DNA of 64,000 nucleotides, from NCBI RefSeq assembly GCF_003958645.1, contig NZ_RXLO01000003.1, forward strand, positions 783,715 to 847,714, given 5' to 3'. Shown here piece after piece: positions 1-8,106 of this stretch (positions are counted from its first letter, which is position 1; every line of letters starts with the position of its first letter). The notes beneath the pieces were generated by a model, which searched no databases, was not told where the DNA came from, and was given only the letters and a program-made list of their open reading frames with translations. Source of the stretch: Chitinophaga rhizosphaerae. GTDB lineage: Bacteria; Bacteroidota; Bacteroidia; Chitinophagales; Chitinophagaceae. Position numbers and translations under genes: made by a program.

Positions 1-287
1 CAACGGACGGGGATCGCATAATCGACCGCGATGAAGGCTTCTTCGCTGCCGGCTTTTTTGATGGTGGTACCAATGCAGCAGAACAATACATCCCCGTGAA
101 GCACGGATTGAAGCGCGGCATCGTCCGTGAAATCCACCACGATCTGTTCCAGCTTCCCGTCGCGGATGGGGAGGGGTTTGCGGACGAGGGCTTTCACTTT
201 CGCATAACCGCTGTTTTCCAGCAGGTCCTGCACCAAAAGCGAGCCTACGAGACCGGTGGCTCCAATCACAATTGCTGTTCCCGGCAT
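1..287 (-). CDS. NAD(P)-binding SDR-like oxidoreductase (partial, 3' end off window)
   Basis: Only the first 95 codons are in the window; the gene continues past the left edge. The protein opens with MPGTAIVIGATGLVGSLLVQ, a Rossmann fold nucleotide-binding loop of the G-A-T-G-L-V-G kind, followed by a second strand that ends near ALVRKP, as in atypical short-chain dehydrogenases of the HTATIP2/NAD(P)H-binding group. A CCIGTT stretch followed by KKAG fits the third strand and the NADP-contact loop of that group. The ATG is at 287-285, 57 bases from the divergent murB start. Substrate unknown. The gene was read by translating the reverse strand by hand. Confidence 0.7.
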   Translation of the reverse strand, partial: MPGTAIVIGATGLVGSLLVQDLLENSGYAKVKALVRKPLPIRDGKLEQIVVDFTDDAALQSVLHGDVLFCCIGTTIKKAGSEEAFIAVDYAIPVR

Positions 288-344
288 ATGAATGTTGATT
301 ATATTTGTTCCGTTATTAAAGATAGGATATTTGAACACTTGCAT

Positions 345-1361
345 ATGAGGGTATCTGAAAATGTTTCGCTCCGGCCTTACAATACATTCGGCATAGACGC
401 CATCGCACGGTATTTCGCATCCTTCCACTCGCGCGAGCAGCTGGAAACGCTTTTGCTCGACCCGAAATGGGCCACCATGCCCAGGATCATCCTCGGCGGC
501 GGGAGCAACATCCTGCTCACCAAAGATTTCGACGGCATCGTGCTCAAGAACGAGATCAAAGGCATCAAATCCGTAAGGGAAGATGATGCGTTTGTGTACG
601 TGCAGGCCGGCGCAGGCGAGAACTGGCACCAGTTTGTGCAGGATTGCATCGCCAAAGGGCTCGGTGGGCTGGAAAACCTGTCCCTCATCCCCGGCAACGT
701 AGGCGCGAGCCCCATGCAGAATATCGGGGCGTATGGGGTGGAGATCAAGGATACGTTCGAATCGCTGGAAGCGTTCCATTTGCAGGACCGGGAGATTCAT
801 CTGTTCGATAGGGACGCCTGTGAGTTCGGGTACCGCGAGAGCGTTTTCAAGCACCGGTACAAGGAGCAGTTCGCCATCCTTCATGTCACGTTCCGGCTGT
901 CCAAACATCCCGCTTTTAATACCAGTTACGGCGCCATCGAGCAGGAGCTGGAGCGCATGGGAGTGAAGGAATTGTCCATCCGCGCCATCAGCCAGGCCGT
1001 CATCAATATCCGTTCCTCCAAACTCCCCAATCCCGCGGAGATCGGCAATGCAGGCAGCTTCTTCAAAAACCCGGAAGTAACCGCCGAAACTTATGCATCC
1101 CTGAAACTCGCGTTCCCCAACATCGTCGCATATCCCTTACCCAACGGGCATTTCAAACTGGCCGCGGGCTGGCTCATCGAACAGGCGGGCTGGAAAGGCT
1201 ACCGAGATGGCGATGCCGGCGTGCACGAACGGCAGGCGCTGGTGCTCGTCAATTACGGCCGCGCGGAAGGCGAACAGATCGTGGAACTGTCCTGGAAGAT
1301 CGTGGACAGCGTGAAAGAGAAATTCGGCGTCGCGCTCGAAAGGGAAGTCAATATCGTTTAG
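345..1361 (+). CDS. murB: UDP-N-acetylmuramate dehydrogenase (UDP-N-acetylenolpyruvoylglucosamine reductase)
   Basis: Reduces UDP-GlcNAc-enolpyruvate to UDP-MurNAc with NADPH and FAD, the second step of cytoplasmic peptidoglycan precursor synthesis. The 338-residue protein matches the E. coli-type (type I) family in length. The start at 345 puts the family opening RPYNTFGIDA at residues 10-19; earlier in-frame starts (for example 288) add an unrelated leader. Visible: FAD-binding GGGSN (51-55), the IPGNVGASPMQNIGAYG block (115-131), the FGYRESVFKH segment typical of type I enzymes (161-170), and the catalytic Ser in NAGSFFKNP (Ser238). It ends with a 4-base convergent overlap with the next gene on the minus strand. 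Confidence 0.96.
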   Translation: MRVSENVSLRPYNTFGIDAIARYFASFHSREQLETLLLDPKWATMPRIILGGGSNILLTKDFDGIVLKNEIKGIKSVREDDAFVYVQAGAGENWHQFVQDCIAKGLGGLENLSLIPGNVGASPMQNIGAYGVEIKDTFESLEAFHLQDREIHLFDRDACEFGYRESVFKHRYKEQFAILHVTFRLSKHPAFNTSYGAIEQELERMGVKELSIRAISQAVINIRSSKLPNPAEIGNAGSFFKNPEVTAETYASLKLAFPNIVAYPLPNGHFKLAAGWLIEQAGWKGYRDGDAGVHERQALVLVNYGRAEGEQIVELSWKIVDSVKEKFGVALEREVNIV

Positions 1362-2326
1362 TTTTTCGACGCAATGTGGCGGATGATCTTGTCCGCATGT
1401 TCACGGGAGTTCTCGATGAACCAGACATGCGTGTTCATACCTCCGCAAACCACGCCGGCCAGGTAAATGCCCGGCATATTCGTTTCCATCGTGTCTTCAT
1501 TATACACCGGTTCCCGCACGCCGTCGGCCGACAGTTGCACGCCTACGTTTTCCAGGAAAGGAAAATCAGGCTGGTAGCCGGTTGCGGCGATCACGAAATC
1601 GTTGGGGATGGTAATGACGCCTTCCGGCGTGAGGATGTCTGCCTCCTGTTCGCGCACGCCCACGAGCGTGGAATGGAAGTAAGCCTGGATGCTGCCCTCC
1701 CTGATGCGGTTCTCGATGTCGGGTTTTACCCAATATTTCACCCGTTTGCCGATCCCTTCTTCCCTCACCACCATCGTTACTTCTGCACCTTTGCGGTAGG
1801 TTTCCAAAGCCGCGTCCACGGCGGAGTTGTTGGCGCCGATGACGATCACTTTCCGCGTGGCGTAATAGTGCGGGTCTTTGTAGTAGTGCGTTACTTTGGG
1901 AAGGTCTTCCCCCGGGATGCGGAGCAGGTTGGGGATGTCGTAAAAGCCGGTGGCGATGACGATGTTGTCTGCCCCGTACACGGCTTTATCGGTTATGACG
2001 GTGTAGCCTTTTTCGGCGGGTTTTACCGTTTCCACTTTTTCGAAGAGATGGATGTTGATGTGCTTGCTCACGGCCACGCGCCGGTAATATTCGAGGGCCT
2101 CCGGGCGTGTGGGTTTCGCGTTGTTGGACACGAAGGGGATGCCGCCGATCTCGAGCCTTTCGCTGGTCGAGAAAAAAGTCATGTTGATGGGATACCGGTA
2201 GAGCGAATTGACGAGGCAGCCCTTTTCGATCACCACATAGTCTATTCCCTGCTTTTGCGCCGCCAGCGCGCATGCGAGACCGATAGGGCCGCCGCCTACG
2301 ATGAGTAATGCTACCTTTTTTGCCAT
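1358..2326 (-). CDS. YpdA-family FAD-dependent disulfide reductase-like protein
   Basis: A 322-residue two-dinucleotide-domain flavoprotein. The N-terminal FAD loop reads GGGPIGLACALAA (residues 11-23) and the second Rossmann loop reads VIGANNSAVDAALE, as in the YpdA/Bdr family, whose characterised Firmicutes members reduce bacillithiol disulfide with NADPH. No CxxC redox pair as in thioredoxin reductase is visible, which also fits YpdA. The C-terminal GIYLAGVVCGGMNTHVWFIENSR block is the family FAD-contacting end. Bacillithiol occurs in some Bacteroidota, so the substrate is plausible but inferred. It lies 3 bases after the amidotransferase gene upstream, so the two are probably co-transcribed. 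Confidence 0.85.
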   Translation of the reverse strand: MAKKVALLIVGGGPIGLACALAAQKQGIDYVVIEKGCLVNSLYRYPINMTFFSTSERLEIGGIPFVSNNAKPTRPEALEYYRRVAVSKHINIHLFEKVETVKPAEKGYTVITDKAVYGADNIVIATGFYDIPNLLRIPGEDLPKVTHYYKDPHYYATRKVIVIGANNSAVDAALETYRKGAEVTMVVREEGIGKRVKYWVKPDIENRIREGSIQAYFHSTLVGVREQEADILTPEGVITIPNDFVIAATGYQPDFPFLENVGVQLSADGVREPVYNEDTMETNMPGIYLAGVVCGGMNTHVWFIENSREHADKIIRHIASKN

Positions 2327-2329
2327 ACG

Positions 2330-3007
2330 CTAATGTACGGCATTTTGTGCCAGCGAATCGAGCAGGCGGAACAGTGTAGCTTTGGTTTCCCGGGCATGGG
2401 GAAGGCCGTCCCGCAGCTCCTCCGCGTTCTGCACCCAATCGCCGCCTTGCAGATCGTGGCCGCAGGCATCGATCATTCCTTCGACGGATTCGCCCGTCAC
2501 CTCCAGGTGGAATTGCAGCCCCACGGCGTTTTGACCGAACTGGAAAGCCTGGTGCTTCGTAACGGGCGATTCCGCCAGCAGCTGCGCGCCTTCCGGCAGA
2601 TCGAAGGTATCGCCGTGCCAGTGGAACACCACGAGTTGTTCGGGAGCCCAGTCGGCACGGAACGTAACGGGGAACCATCCGATCTCCTTTTCTTTATTCG
2701 GGTACACGCTGGCGCCCAGCGAAGCGGCCAGTAATTGCGAGCCAAGGCATACGCCCAGCACGGGTTTGCCGGATTCCACGGCGTCGGTGATAAAAGTGAT
2801 CTCGTTGCGGATCCAGGGGTATTCGTCGGTGTCGTAAACGCCCATCGGTCCGCCCATCACCACCAGCATATCCAGGTCAGACGCGGCCGGCAGCGGATCG
2901 TTTTCATAAAATCGGGTATACTCGATCGAGTGGCCTTTACTTTCCGCCCATTCCGCAATGGCGGCGGGCCCTTCGAACGGTACGTGCTGAAAAATGCGGA
3001 TGCGCAT
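2330..3007 (-). CDS. Class I glutamine amidotransferase-like protein
   Basis: A stand-alone GATase1 domain of 225 residues, related to the glutaminase part of GMP synthase. The nucleophile elbow is GVCLGSQ with Cys87, and the remaining triad is His167 and Glu169 in LQFHLEV. The oxyanion loop MGGPMGVYD is at 51-59. Such free-standing proteins hydrolyse glutamine or gamma-glutamyl compounds; the real acceptor is unknown. It sits between a GNAT gene (6 bases upstream) and the YpdA-like gene (3 bases downstream) on the same strand, so the three form a likely operon. Confidence 0.88.
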   Translation of the reverse strand: MRIRIFQHVPFEGPAAIAEWAESKGHSIEYTRFYENDPLPAASDLDMLVVMGGPMGVYDTDEYPWIRNEITFITDAVESGKPVLGVCLGSQLLAASLGASVYPNKEKEIGWFPVTFRADWAPEQLVVFHWHGDTFDLPEGAQLLAESPVTKHQAFQFGQNAVGLQFHLEVTGESVEGMIDACGHDLQGGDWVQNAEELRDGLPHARETKATLFRLLDSLAQNAVH

Positions 3008-3013
3008 AGGTTG

Positions 3014-3493
3014 TCAGAGTTGAAAATGATAGAATTTGGTATCTACGGGCAGGATGTACGGCCCGTCCGGGATCGCGCTCCTGCTCACCTGCACGAAGCC
3101 GTTCTTTTCGTAGAAACGGTGCGCGGCGTGGAGGATGTCGGCAGTGCCCAGATAAATGTCGCTGTAATCATGGCTGCGGGCCCATTCCTTCAATGTTTCC
3201 AGCAAACGGCCGGCCACGCCGTGTTCGCGGCCGCGGAAATCTTCGTGAACGAACATCTTGCGCAAAGCGCCCTTACCTTCTCCGAGGTCCATCAGCGCGA
3301 TGGTCCCGATCAGCCGGCCATCATGTACCGCGATCCAGAAATTGCTGACGCCCTGCTGGTACACTTCCGGGATGATCGCCAGGTCTGGCTGCTGTTCGCG
3401 GGTAACGGGCAGGCCAAATTCCTGCTGCTGGATATGGAGGATGAAATCGTAAATCTGGTCCGCATAGTCGGACGAAAACGGCTGTACTTGCAT
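3014..3493 (-). CDS. GNAT family N-acetyltransferase
   Basis: A 159-residue single GNAT domain. The acetyl-CoA loop is seen as RKMFVHEDFRGREHGVAGRL (about 78-97), the R/Q-x-x-G-x-G/A motif A, preceded by the strand LIGTIALMDLGEGKG. The C-terminal half ends with HRFYEKNGFVQV, the usual Y-E-x-x-G-F turn. The acceptor cannot be told from the sequence. ATG start at 3493. First gene of a probable three-gene minus-strand unit with the amidotransferase and the YpdA-like reductase. Confidence 0.85.
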   Translation of the reverse strand: MQVQPFSSDYADQIYDFILHIQQQEFGLPVTREQQPDLAIIPEVYQQGVSNFWIAVHDGRLIGTIALMDLGEGKGALRKMFVHEDFRGREHGVAGRLLETLKEWARSHDYSDIYLGTADILHAAHRFYEKNGFVQVSRSAIPDGPYILPVDTKFYHFQL

Positions 3494-3543
3494 ATGCTTC
3501 GATTTGGGGTTTTGCTATTGATGGAAACATCCCGTCATTCCTA

Positions 3544-4917
3544 TTACACATTCCCGTGGATCGCCTTCAGCCCGTCGTCGGGGAAGCGGATGTCCATGTC
3601 GTTGGCAACGTCTCTCGGCAGGGATTTGGTCGTTTTCGCGTCCAGTTCCCGGATTTGTTCCAGTTTGCCGATGATGGTATCACCTTTTCGTTTGCCTTCC
3701 TTCAGCCTGTTCATGGCTTCGGCATAAGCAACGCCGGCTTTATTGATATGATCGCCCATTCCCTGCATTTCTTCCAGGAACAGGATGAATTTGTCGTACA
3801 GTAATCCGCACTGGCGGAAGATTTCATCTACGTTCCGCGCCCGGTTTTCGTGCTGCCACAACTGCCGGATGATCTTGAACGTAGCCACGAGGGTAGATGG
3901 TGTGATGAGCACCACTTTTTTGCTGAGCGCGCGGTTGAAAATCTCCGGGCTTTCGTTCAAAGCCAATGTGAGTGCGGGCTCGAAGTGCATGAACATGAAA
4001 ACGAAGTCGGGGGATTTGAGGGTGCCCAGGCGCTGGTAATTCCTGGCGCCGAGCTCGTCGATATGTTCGTTGATATTGCGGACGAGTTGTTTGAGATGGA
4101 TTTTTTTCTCTGCGGGGTCCTGTGTGTTGAAATAGGCGACATAAGCATTGAGGCTCACTTTGCTGTCGATCACCAGGTGCTTGCCGTCGGGCAGTTTCAG
4201 GATGAAATCCGGCCGGAAGTTGCGTTGCTGGTCCTGATCGCGGTGCACTTCCTCGCTGGTGTAGTCGATGTATTTCTGGAGGCCTTCTGCTTCGAGGATG
4301 AGGCGGAGGCGGTCTTCACCCCAGTTGCCCTGTACTTTCACGTCGGATTTGAGGGCGCTCGCCAGGCGCTGCGCGTCTTCGCTGAGGCGGAGGTTCAGCT
4401 GCTGGAGGGATTCGATTTCTTTCTTGAGGGAAGTGAGATCGTGGATGTCTTCTTTCCGCGTTTGCTCGATGGTTTTACGGAACTGCCCGATATCGGTCTG
4501 CAACGGCGCCAGCAGGTGGTCTAGCGAAAGTTTGTTCGTTTCCAGGAGGTCGCGGCTTTTTTGGCGGAGGATGTCGGCCGCGAGGTTCGAGAATTCCTGC
4601 CGGTTGCTTTCGTGGATTTTTTTCAATTGCTCTCCCAGGCCGGATAACTGTTCTTTTTCCTTGTCAGCCGCTGCGAGCCTGGCGGTGAGGGTGCGCAATT
4701 CGCTTTCCTGTACTTTCAGTTCCTGGTCGCGCTGGTGGAGGGTGAAAAGCGTGCTGTCGTACATTTCCCGGCTCACATATCCTTCGTCTACCTGTTCGCG
4801 GCTCAGCATTTTGGCCAGTTCGTCTTTCGGGGCGTAGAACCTGCGGAGGAGCAGGAAGCCGCCCAGGCCGCCTGCAAACAGCCCTGCGATCAGTACGGAA
4901 AGGAGGGTTAATGTCAT
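3544..4917 (-). CDS. rmuC: DNA recombination protein RmuC
   Basis: RmuC proteins limit recombination between inverted repeats and carry a nuclease-like fold; the exact activity is unsettled. The 457-residue protein starts with one membrane segment (TLTLLSVLIAGLFAGGLGGFLLL), followed by a long charged, Q/E/K-rich coiled coil (about 45-195) and the RmuC domain with GNWGEDRLRLILEAEGL and RPDFILKLPDGKHLVIDSKVSLNAY. I chose ATG at 4917; a TTG three codons upstream (4926) would add MID. It ends 50 bases before the GNAT gene downstream on the same strand. Confidence 0.93.
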   Translation of the reverse strand: MTLTLLSVLIAGLFAGGLGGFLLLRRFYAPKDELAKMLSREQVDEGYVSREMYDSTLFTLHQRDQELKVQESELRTLTARLAAADKEKEQLSGLGEQLKKIHESNRQEFSNLAADILRQKSRDLLETNKLSLDHLLAPLQTDIGQFRKTIEQTRKEDIHDLTSLKKEIESLQQLNLRLSEDAQRLASALKSDVKVQGNWGEDRLRLILEAEGLQKYIDYTSEEVHRDQDQQRNFRPDFILKLPDGKHLVIDSKVSLNAYVAYFNTQDPAEKKIHLKQLVRNINEHIDELGARNYQRLGTLKSPDFVFMFMHFEPALTLALNESPEIFNRALSKKVVLITPSTLVATFKIIRQLWQHENRARNVDEIFRQCGLLYDKFILFLEEMQGMGDHINKAGVAYAEAMNRLKEGKRKGDTIIGKLEQIRELDAKTTKSLPRDVANDMDIRFPDDGLKAIHGNV

Positions 4918-4985
4918 ATCGATCAAAGTTAACGAATCATAACGATGCGGTGCTCACCGGATTATGCACACCTGTGCATAAAACG

Positions 4986-5013
4986 AAAAAGGTCCGGGCG
5001 TGTTGCCCGGACC
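4986..5013 (-). terminator. Rho-independent terminator after the nagB-like gene
   Basis: A perfect 9-base-pair stem GGTCCGGGC / GCCCGGACC (4991-4999 and 5005-5013) with a 5-base loop. On the minus strand the stem is followed by a run of T (AAAAA at 4986-4990 on the plus strand). It lies 28 bases past the stop of the nagB-like gene. Confidence 0.85.
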
Positions 5014-5041
5014 GTATCAAACATATCTCCAAAGTTGGCAA

Positions 5042-6967
5042 TTACATGAAGTGGTAGCGTACGAAAGCTTCCATGGCCGCGTATTTCTGCAGGCCCAGTT
5101 TGTCGTACAGCTCGGCGGTGTTGGCGTTGCGCTCTTCGGCACGTTGCCAGAACTCGCGTGCGTCGGCGCCCTGGAAGGGGACCACGTCTTTCTGGCTCTG
5201 GTGGATGAAGATGCCCAGGCGTTTCTGCATGATCTGGTCGGGGCTCATGGGCACCGCCATTTCAATCTCGTGGATATCCCATTCCTGCCATGCGCCTTTG
5301 TAGAGCCAAACCCAGCAATCTTTCGCCCAGTCGTCGTTTTTCACGATGTCGAGCGCAGCGAAGATGATGTCCAGGCAAACTTTATGGGTGCCATGCGGAT
5401 CGGCGAGGTCGCCGGCGCAGTAGATCTGTTGGGGTTTCAGCTCGCGGAGCAGGTCTACGGTCAGTTGCACGTCTTCCGGGCCCATGGGTTTCTTTTCCAC
5501 CAGGCCGGTTTCGTAGAAAGGCAGGTTCTGGAAATGCGCGTGATCGTCGCCCACGCCAACGTAACGGCAGGTGGCTTTCGCTTCGCCGCGGCGGATGAGG
5601 CCTTTGATGGCGCGGATTTCCGGCGTGTCTTTCTGGCTGGGCTTCTTGCTGCCGATGAACGCTTTGGCGTTCTCCAGGATCTGGGAGCTCTTGCTGCGGT
5701 CGATGTCGAACATGCCTTCGAAACCTACGGCGAAGTCGATGAAGCGGAGCACAAACTCGTCGGTAACCGCGATGTTGCCGGAAGTCTGGTAAGCAACGTG
5801 CACATCGTGGCCCTGTTCATGGAGACGGATGAAAGTACCGCCCATGGAAATGATATCGTCGTCTGGGTGCGGGCTGAAGATGAGGGCGCGCTTGCGCTCG
5901 GGGGTCGACCGCTCGGGATGGTTGGGCAGTGCTGCGCCGGGCTTACCGCCGGGCCAGCCGGTGATGGTGTCGCGGATGGCGTTGAACTCCTTGATATTCA
6001 GTTCGTATGCAGAACCGTATTGTACGATCAGGTCGTTCAGGCCATTATTATTGTAATCTTTGTCGGTGAGCATGAGAATGGGCTTGTTGAGCTTCAGCGC
6101 CAGGCTGGTAACGGCCTTGCGGGTGAGCTTCGGCGTCCATTCGCAGTCGCCGGTGAGCCAGGGTTCCTTGTTACGGGTGAGCTCGGAAGCGGCCTGCTCG
6201 TCGATGACGAATTTGCAGTTGGGGTGCTGTTGCAGCAGGGAAGCGGGCACCTGGTCGGTGGTGGAACCTTCCACGGAGCGGCGCACGATTTTGGCTTTGT
6301 GCTGGCCCCAGGCGAGGAGGATCACTTTCTTCGCTTTCATGATGGTGCCGATACCGGCCGTGATGGCGAGGCGGGGCACCTGGCTCATGTTGGAGAACTC
6401 GTAGGCGTTGGCCAGGCGGGTGCTGTTGTCGAGCGTTACGAGGCGGGTATGGGAGTTAGGCTGCGAACCGGGCTCGTTGAAGCCGATGTGGCCGTTGTTC
6501 CCGATGCCCAGGATCTGGATATCGATGCCACCAACGGTCTCGATCTTGCGCTCGTACGCTTCTGCGTAAGCCTTGATCTGCTCTTTGGGAACAGTGCCGT
6601 CGGGGATGTTGTAATTTTCTGCGGGAATGTCGATATGATTGAACAGGTGTTCTTTCATAAACCGGTTGTAGCTCTGCAAAGCGTCCGGCTCGATAGGGTA
6701 GTACTCGTCGAGGTTGAAAGTGACTACGTTTTTAAAGCTCAGTCCTTCTTCCTTGTGAAGACGAACGAGTTCAGCATAAAGGTACTTCGGAGTGGATCCG
6801 GTGGCAAGACCTAATACGGCGGGCTCGTTGGCGGCCTGCTTTTCGCGTATAAGAGCAGCGATCTCCCTGGCCACGGCTTTGGAACCCGCTTTGGCATCAA
6901 GGTGAATGTCCACGGAAATCTGTTCGAAACTGTCGATCAGTTCAATTTCCTGGTGATTGATGGTCAT
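5042..6967 (-). CDS. nagB: Glucosamine-6-phosphate deaminase (NagB) fused to a PIG-L/LmbE deacetylase-like domain
   Basis: A 641-residue two-domain protein. Residues about 20-290 are a NagB domain: phosphate-binding LATGSTP (54-60), the general-base region NLDEYY (85-90), and GIGNNGHIGFNEPGS (154-168) with the ring-opening His160 and Glu165. NagB turns GlcN-6-P into Fru-6-P and ammonia, feeding amino-sugar carbon into glycolysis. Residues about 355-600 are a PIG-L/LmbE-type domain with the metal motif SPHPDDD (365-371) and a later DPHGTHK; such domains de-N-acetylate sugar derivatives. The same fusion is known in Bacteroides (a NagB-like protein of similar length), so it is a lineage trait. 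A separate nagA is not in the window, so the second domain might supply the deacetylation step, but that is inference. Confidence 0.92.
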   Translation of the reverse strand: MTINHQEIELIDSFEQISVDIHLDAKAGSKAVAREIAALIREKQAANEPAVLGLATGSTPKYLYAELVRLHKEEGLSFKNVVTFNLDEYYPIEPDALQSYNRFMKEHLFNHIDIPAENYNIPDGTVPKEQIKAYAEAYERKIETVGGIDIQILGIGNNGHIGFNEPGSQPNSHTRLVTLDNSTRLANAYEFSNMSQVPRLAITAGIGTIMKAKKVILLAWGQHKAKIVRRSVEGSTTDQVPASLLQQHPNCKFVIDEQAASELTRNKEPWLTGDCEWTPKLTRKAVTSLALKLNKPILMLTDKDYNNNGLNDLIVQYGSAYELNIKEFNAIRDTITGWPGGKPGAALPNHPERSTPERKRALIFSPHPDDDIISMGGTFIRLHEQGHDVHVAYQTSGNIAVTDEFVLRFIDFAVGFEGMFDIDRSKSSQILENAKAFIGSKKPSQKDTPEIRAIKGLIRRGEAKATCRYVGVGDDHAHFQNLPFYETGLVEKKPMGPEDVQLTVDLLRELKPQQIYCAGDLADPHGTHKVCLDIIFAALDIVKNDDWAKDCWVWLYKGAWQEWDIHEIEMAVPMSPDQIMQKRLGIFIHQSQKDVVPFQGADAREFWQRAEERNANTAELYDKLGLQKYAAMEAFVRYHFM

Positions 6968-7191
6968 TGTTCAGTTTTTTAATGCGTTTTCAAAAACGAG
7001 CCGGAAAATTAAATAAAATACAGGTAATGTTCTTGAAAATTTATGATTAACTATTTCCTTTCCCCGTTCCTCCTGTCAAATCCAAACCCTTTTCTCCTCC
7101 GTAATTATTAGCAGTGTAATATCCCCGACCGGCCCCGGCCCCGGACGGCACCCATAACCGTCAGTAACCAAACCCATTTTTCGACCAACGC

Positions 7192-7596
7192 ATGAAAAGA
7201 AATTTAATATTTGTGGCCTGCGCCCTCCTGCTTCAAGCAACCGGCGTATTATCAGCCGCTTTTCCTGGCCCGCCGGCCCCAGCCTCCCATAACGTCAACT
7301 GGGTAAAATCCAAATCCGGTTCCTGGGCGGCCAATAGGGAAGGGAAATCTTTCTGGTACCGGCTCGACCGCAACGCCCGTATCTGGTGGAGCCCCGACGG
7401 GCACGAATGGGCGGAGGTCACAGACGGGATGTGGGCCGATAAACAGGACCGCTGGCTTAAAATAGGGGAAGGGAAGTTGTGGTGGACGGCCGACGCCGGC
7501 AAAAATTTCGAAGAAGTACCCGAATGGAAGTGGCAGGGCCCCAGGGGCGAGTGGTACAAATTCGACGCAAAATGGACCCTTTGGGTCGCGCTTTAA
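7192..7596 (+). CDS. Small exported Trp-rich repeat protein of unknown function
   Basis: I do not recognise this protein. It has 134 residues with a signal peptide (MKRNLIFVACALLLQATGVLS, cut probably after ALA/SAA near 22). The mature part holds 15 tryptophans in about 112 residues. It is built of roughly three copies of a 30-33-residue block, best seen by the block ends FWYRLDRNARIWW, RWLKIGEGKLWW and EWYKFDAKWTLWV; the second and third blocks start with WWSPDG and WWTADAG. This spacing suggests short beta hairpins as in sugar- or peptidoglycan-binding repeats, but that is inference. It is a lone plus-strand gene divergent from nagB, followed by a strong terminator. Its base composition resembles that of its neighbours. 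Confidence 0.75.
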   Translation: MKRNLIFVACALLLQATGVLSAAFPGPPAPASHNVNWVKSKSGSWAANREGKSFWYRLDRNARIWWSPDGHEWAEVTDGMWADKQDRWLKIGEGKLWWTADAGKNFEEVPEWKWQGPRGEWYKFDAKWTLWVAL

Positions 7597-7713
7597 TCAC
7601 TCCATGGCACATCATGCATCAAAACATAGCACCTCATCTTTTCGAATAGAGTCACGAATAGCATACAGATGAAGAAACAAGTCCGCCGCTCTTGAACGGT
7701 GGTCAGCTAAAGT

Positions 7714-7750
7714 AAAAAGGCCGTCCCATCAAAATCGGGTCGGCCTTTTT
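7714..7750. terminator. Bidirectional rho-independent terminator
   Basis: Stem AAAAAGGCCG-CCC / GGG-CGGCCTTTTT around the loop ATCAAAATC, with A and T tails on both sides, so it can act on both strands. It follows the Trp-rich gene by about 120 bases and also faces the decayed minus-strand gene remnant. Confidence 0.8.
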
Positions 7751-7753
7751 ATT

Positions 7754-7975
7754 ATGGTTTTTTGATGGGATAACTGAGGTTGAACAGCTTCAGGTAATCT
7801 TCGATCGGCTCCAATCCCTAATCCATCCTGCGTTTGTTGACATTCGGCTCGTCGACGATCGGGTAAAGGAACATCTGCCCGTTTTCATCCCTGCCGGGCT
7901 GCGAACCATACATTTGCGTCCCGTCCCGCGGGTCCCGGAAGAATCCCGTCCGGCAAAGGTGCTGGGTATAAGCTT
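7754..7975 (-). pseudogene. Remnant of the 3' end of an unidentified gene
   Basis: Reading the minus strand gives a protein-like stretch (about 70 codons) with AYTQHLCRTGFFRDPRDG, then GSQPGRDENGQMFLYPIVDE, PNVNKRRMD, an in-frame TAG, then GLEPIEDYLKLFNLSYPIKKP and TAA. The run of charged and hydrophobic residues, the good codon use on both sides of the internal stop, and a second stop just upstream indicate a broken C-terminus of a once longer protein. I could not assign the family. This covers the otherwise gene-free stretch 7597-8106. Confidence 0.5.
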
Positions 7976-8048
7976 AGGGAACGGTTACGATCCCGCTTTT
8001 TTTCGATTTAACAACGCCCGAAGATTTCCTTGACAGGATTACCGTAAT

Positions 8049-8088
8049 AAAAAAGAGGCTGAATCCGCCCGGGAAACAGCCTCTTTTT
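8049..8088 (-). terminator. Rho-independent terminator after the GH20 gene
   Basis: Stem GAGGCTG / CAGCCTC (8055-8061 and 8077-8083) with A- and T-rich flanks on both sides. It lies 19 bases past the GH20 stop codon. Confidence 0.8.
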
Positions 8089-8106
8089 GCCAATCGTATA
8101 ATATGG

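Noticed and set aside
96..344. The N-terminal extension of the murB frame
   Set aside because: It overlaps the divergent SDR-like gene in antisense and has no match to the MurB N-terminus; ATG 345 gives the normal family start.
5000..6814. A 604-codon plus-strand frame opposite the nagB-like gene
   Set aside because: It mirrors a well-matched gene in a GC-rich genome, has no domain pattern and is rich in Val/Gly/Ala/Asp as expected for an antisense shadow.
5042..6967. Loss of the catalytic Asp in the NagB GxGxDGH motif (Asn158 here)
   Set aside because: Asn at this place is normal in Bacillus-type and Bacteroidota NagB proteins, so it is not a sign of inactivity.
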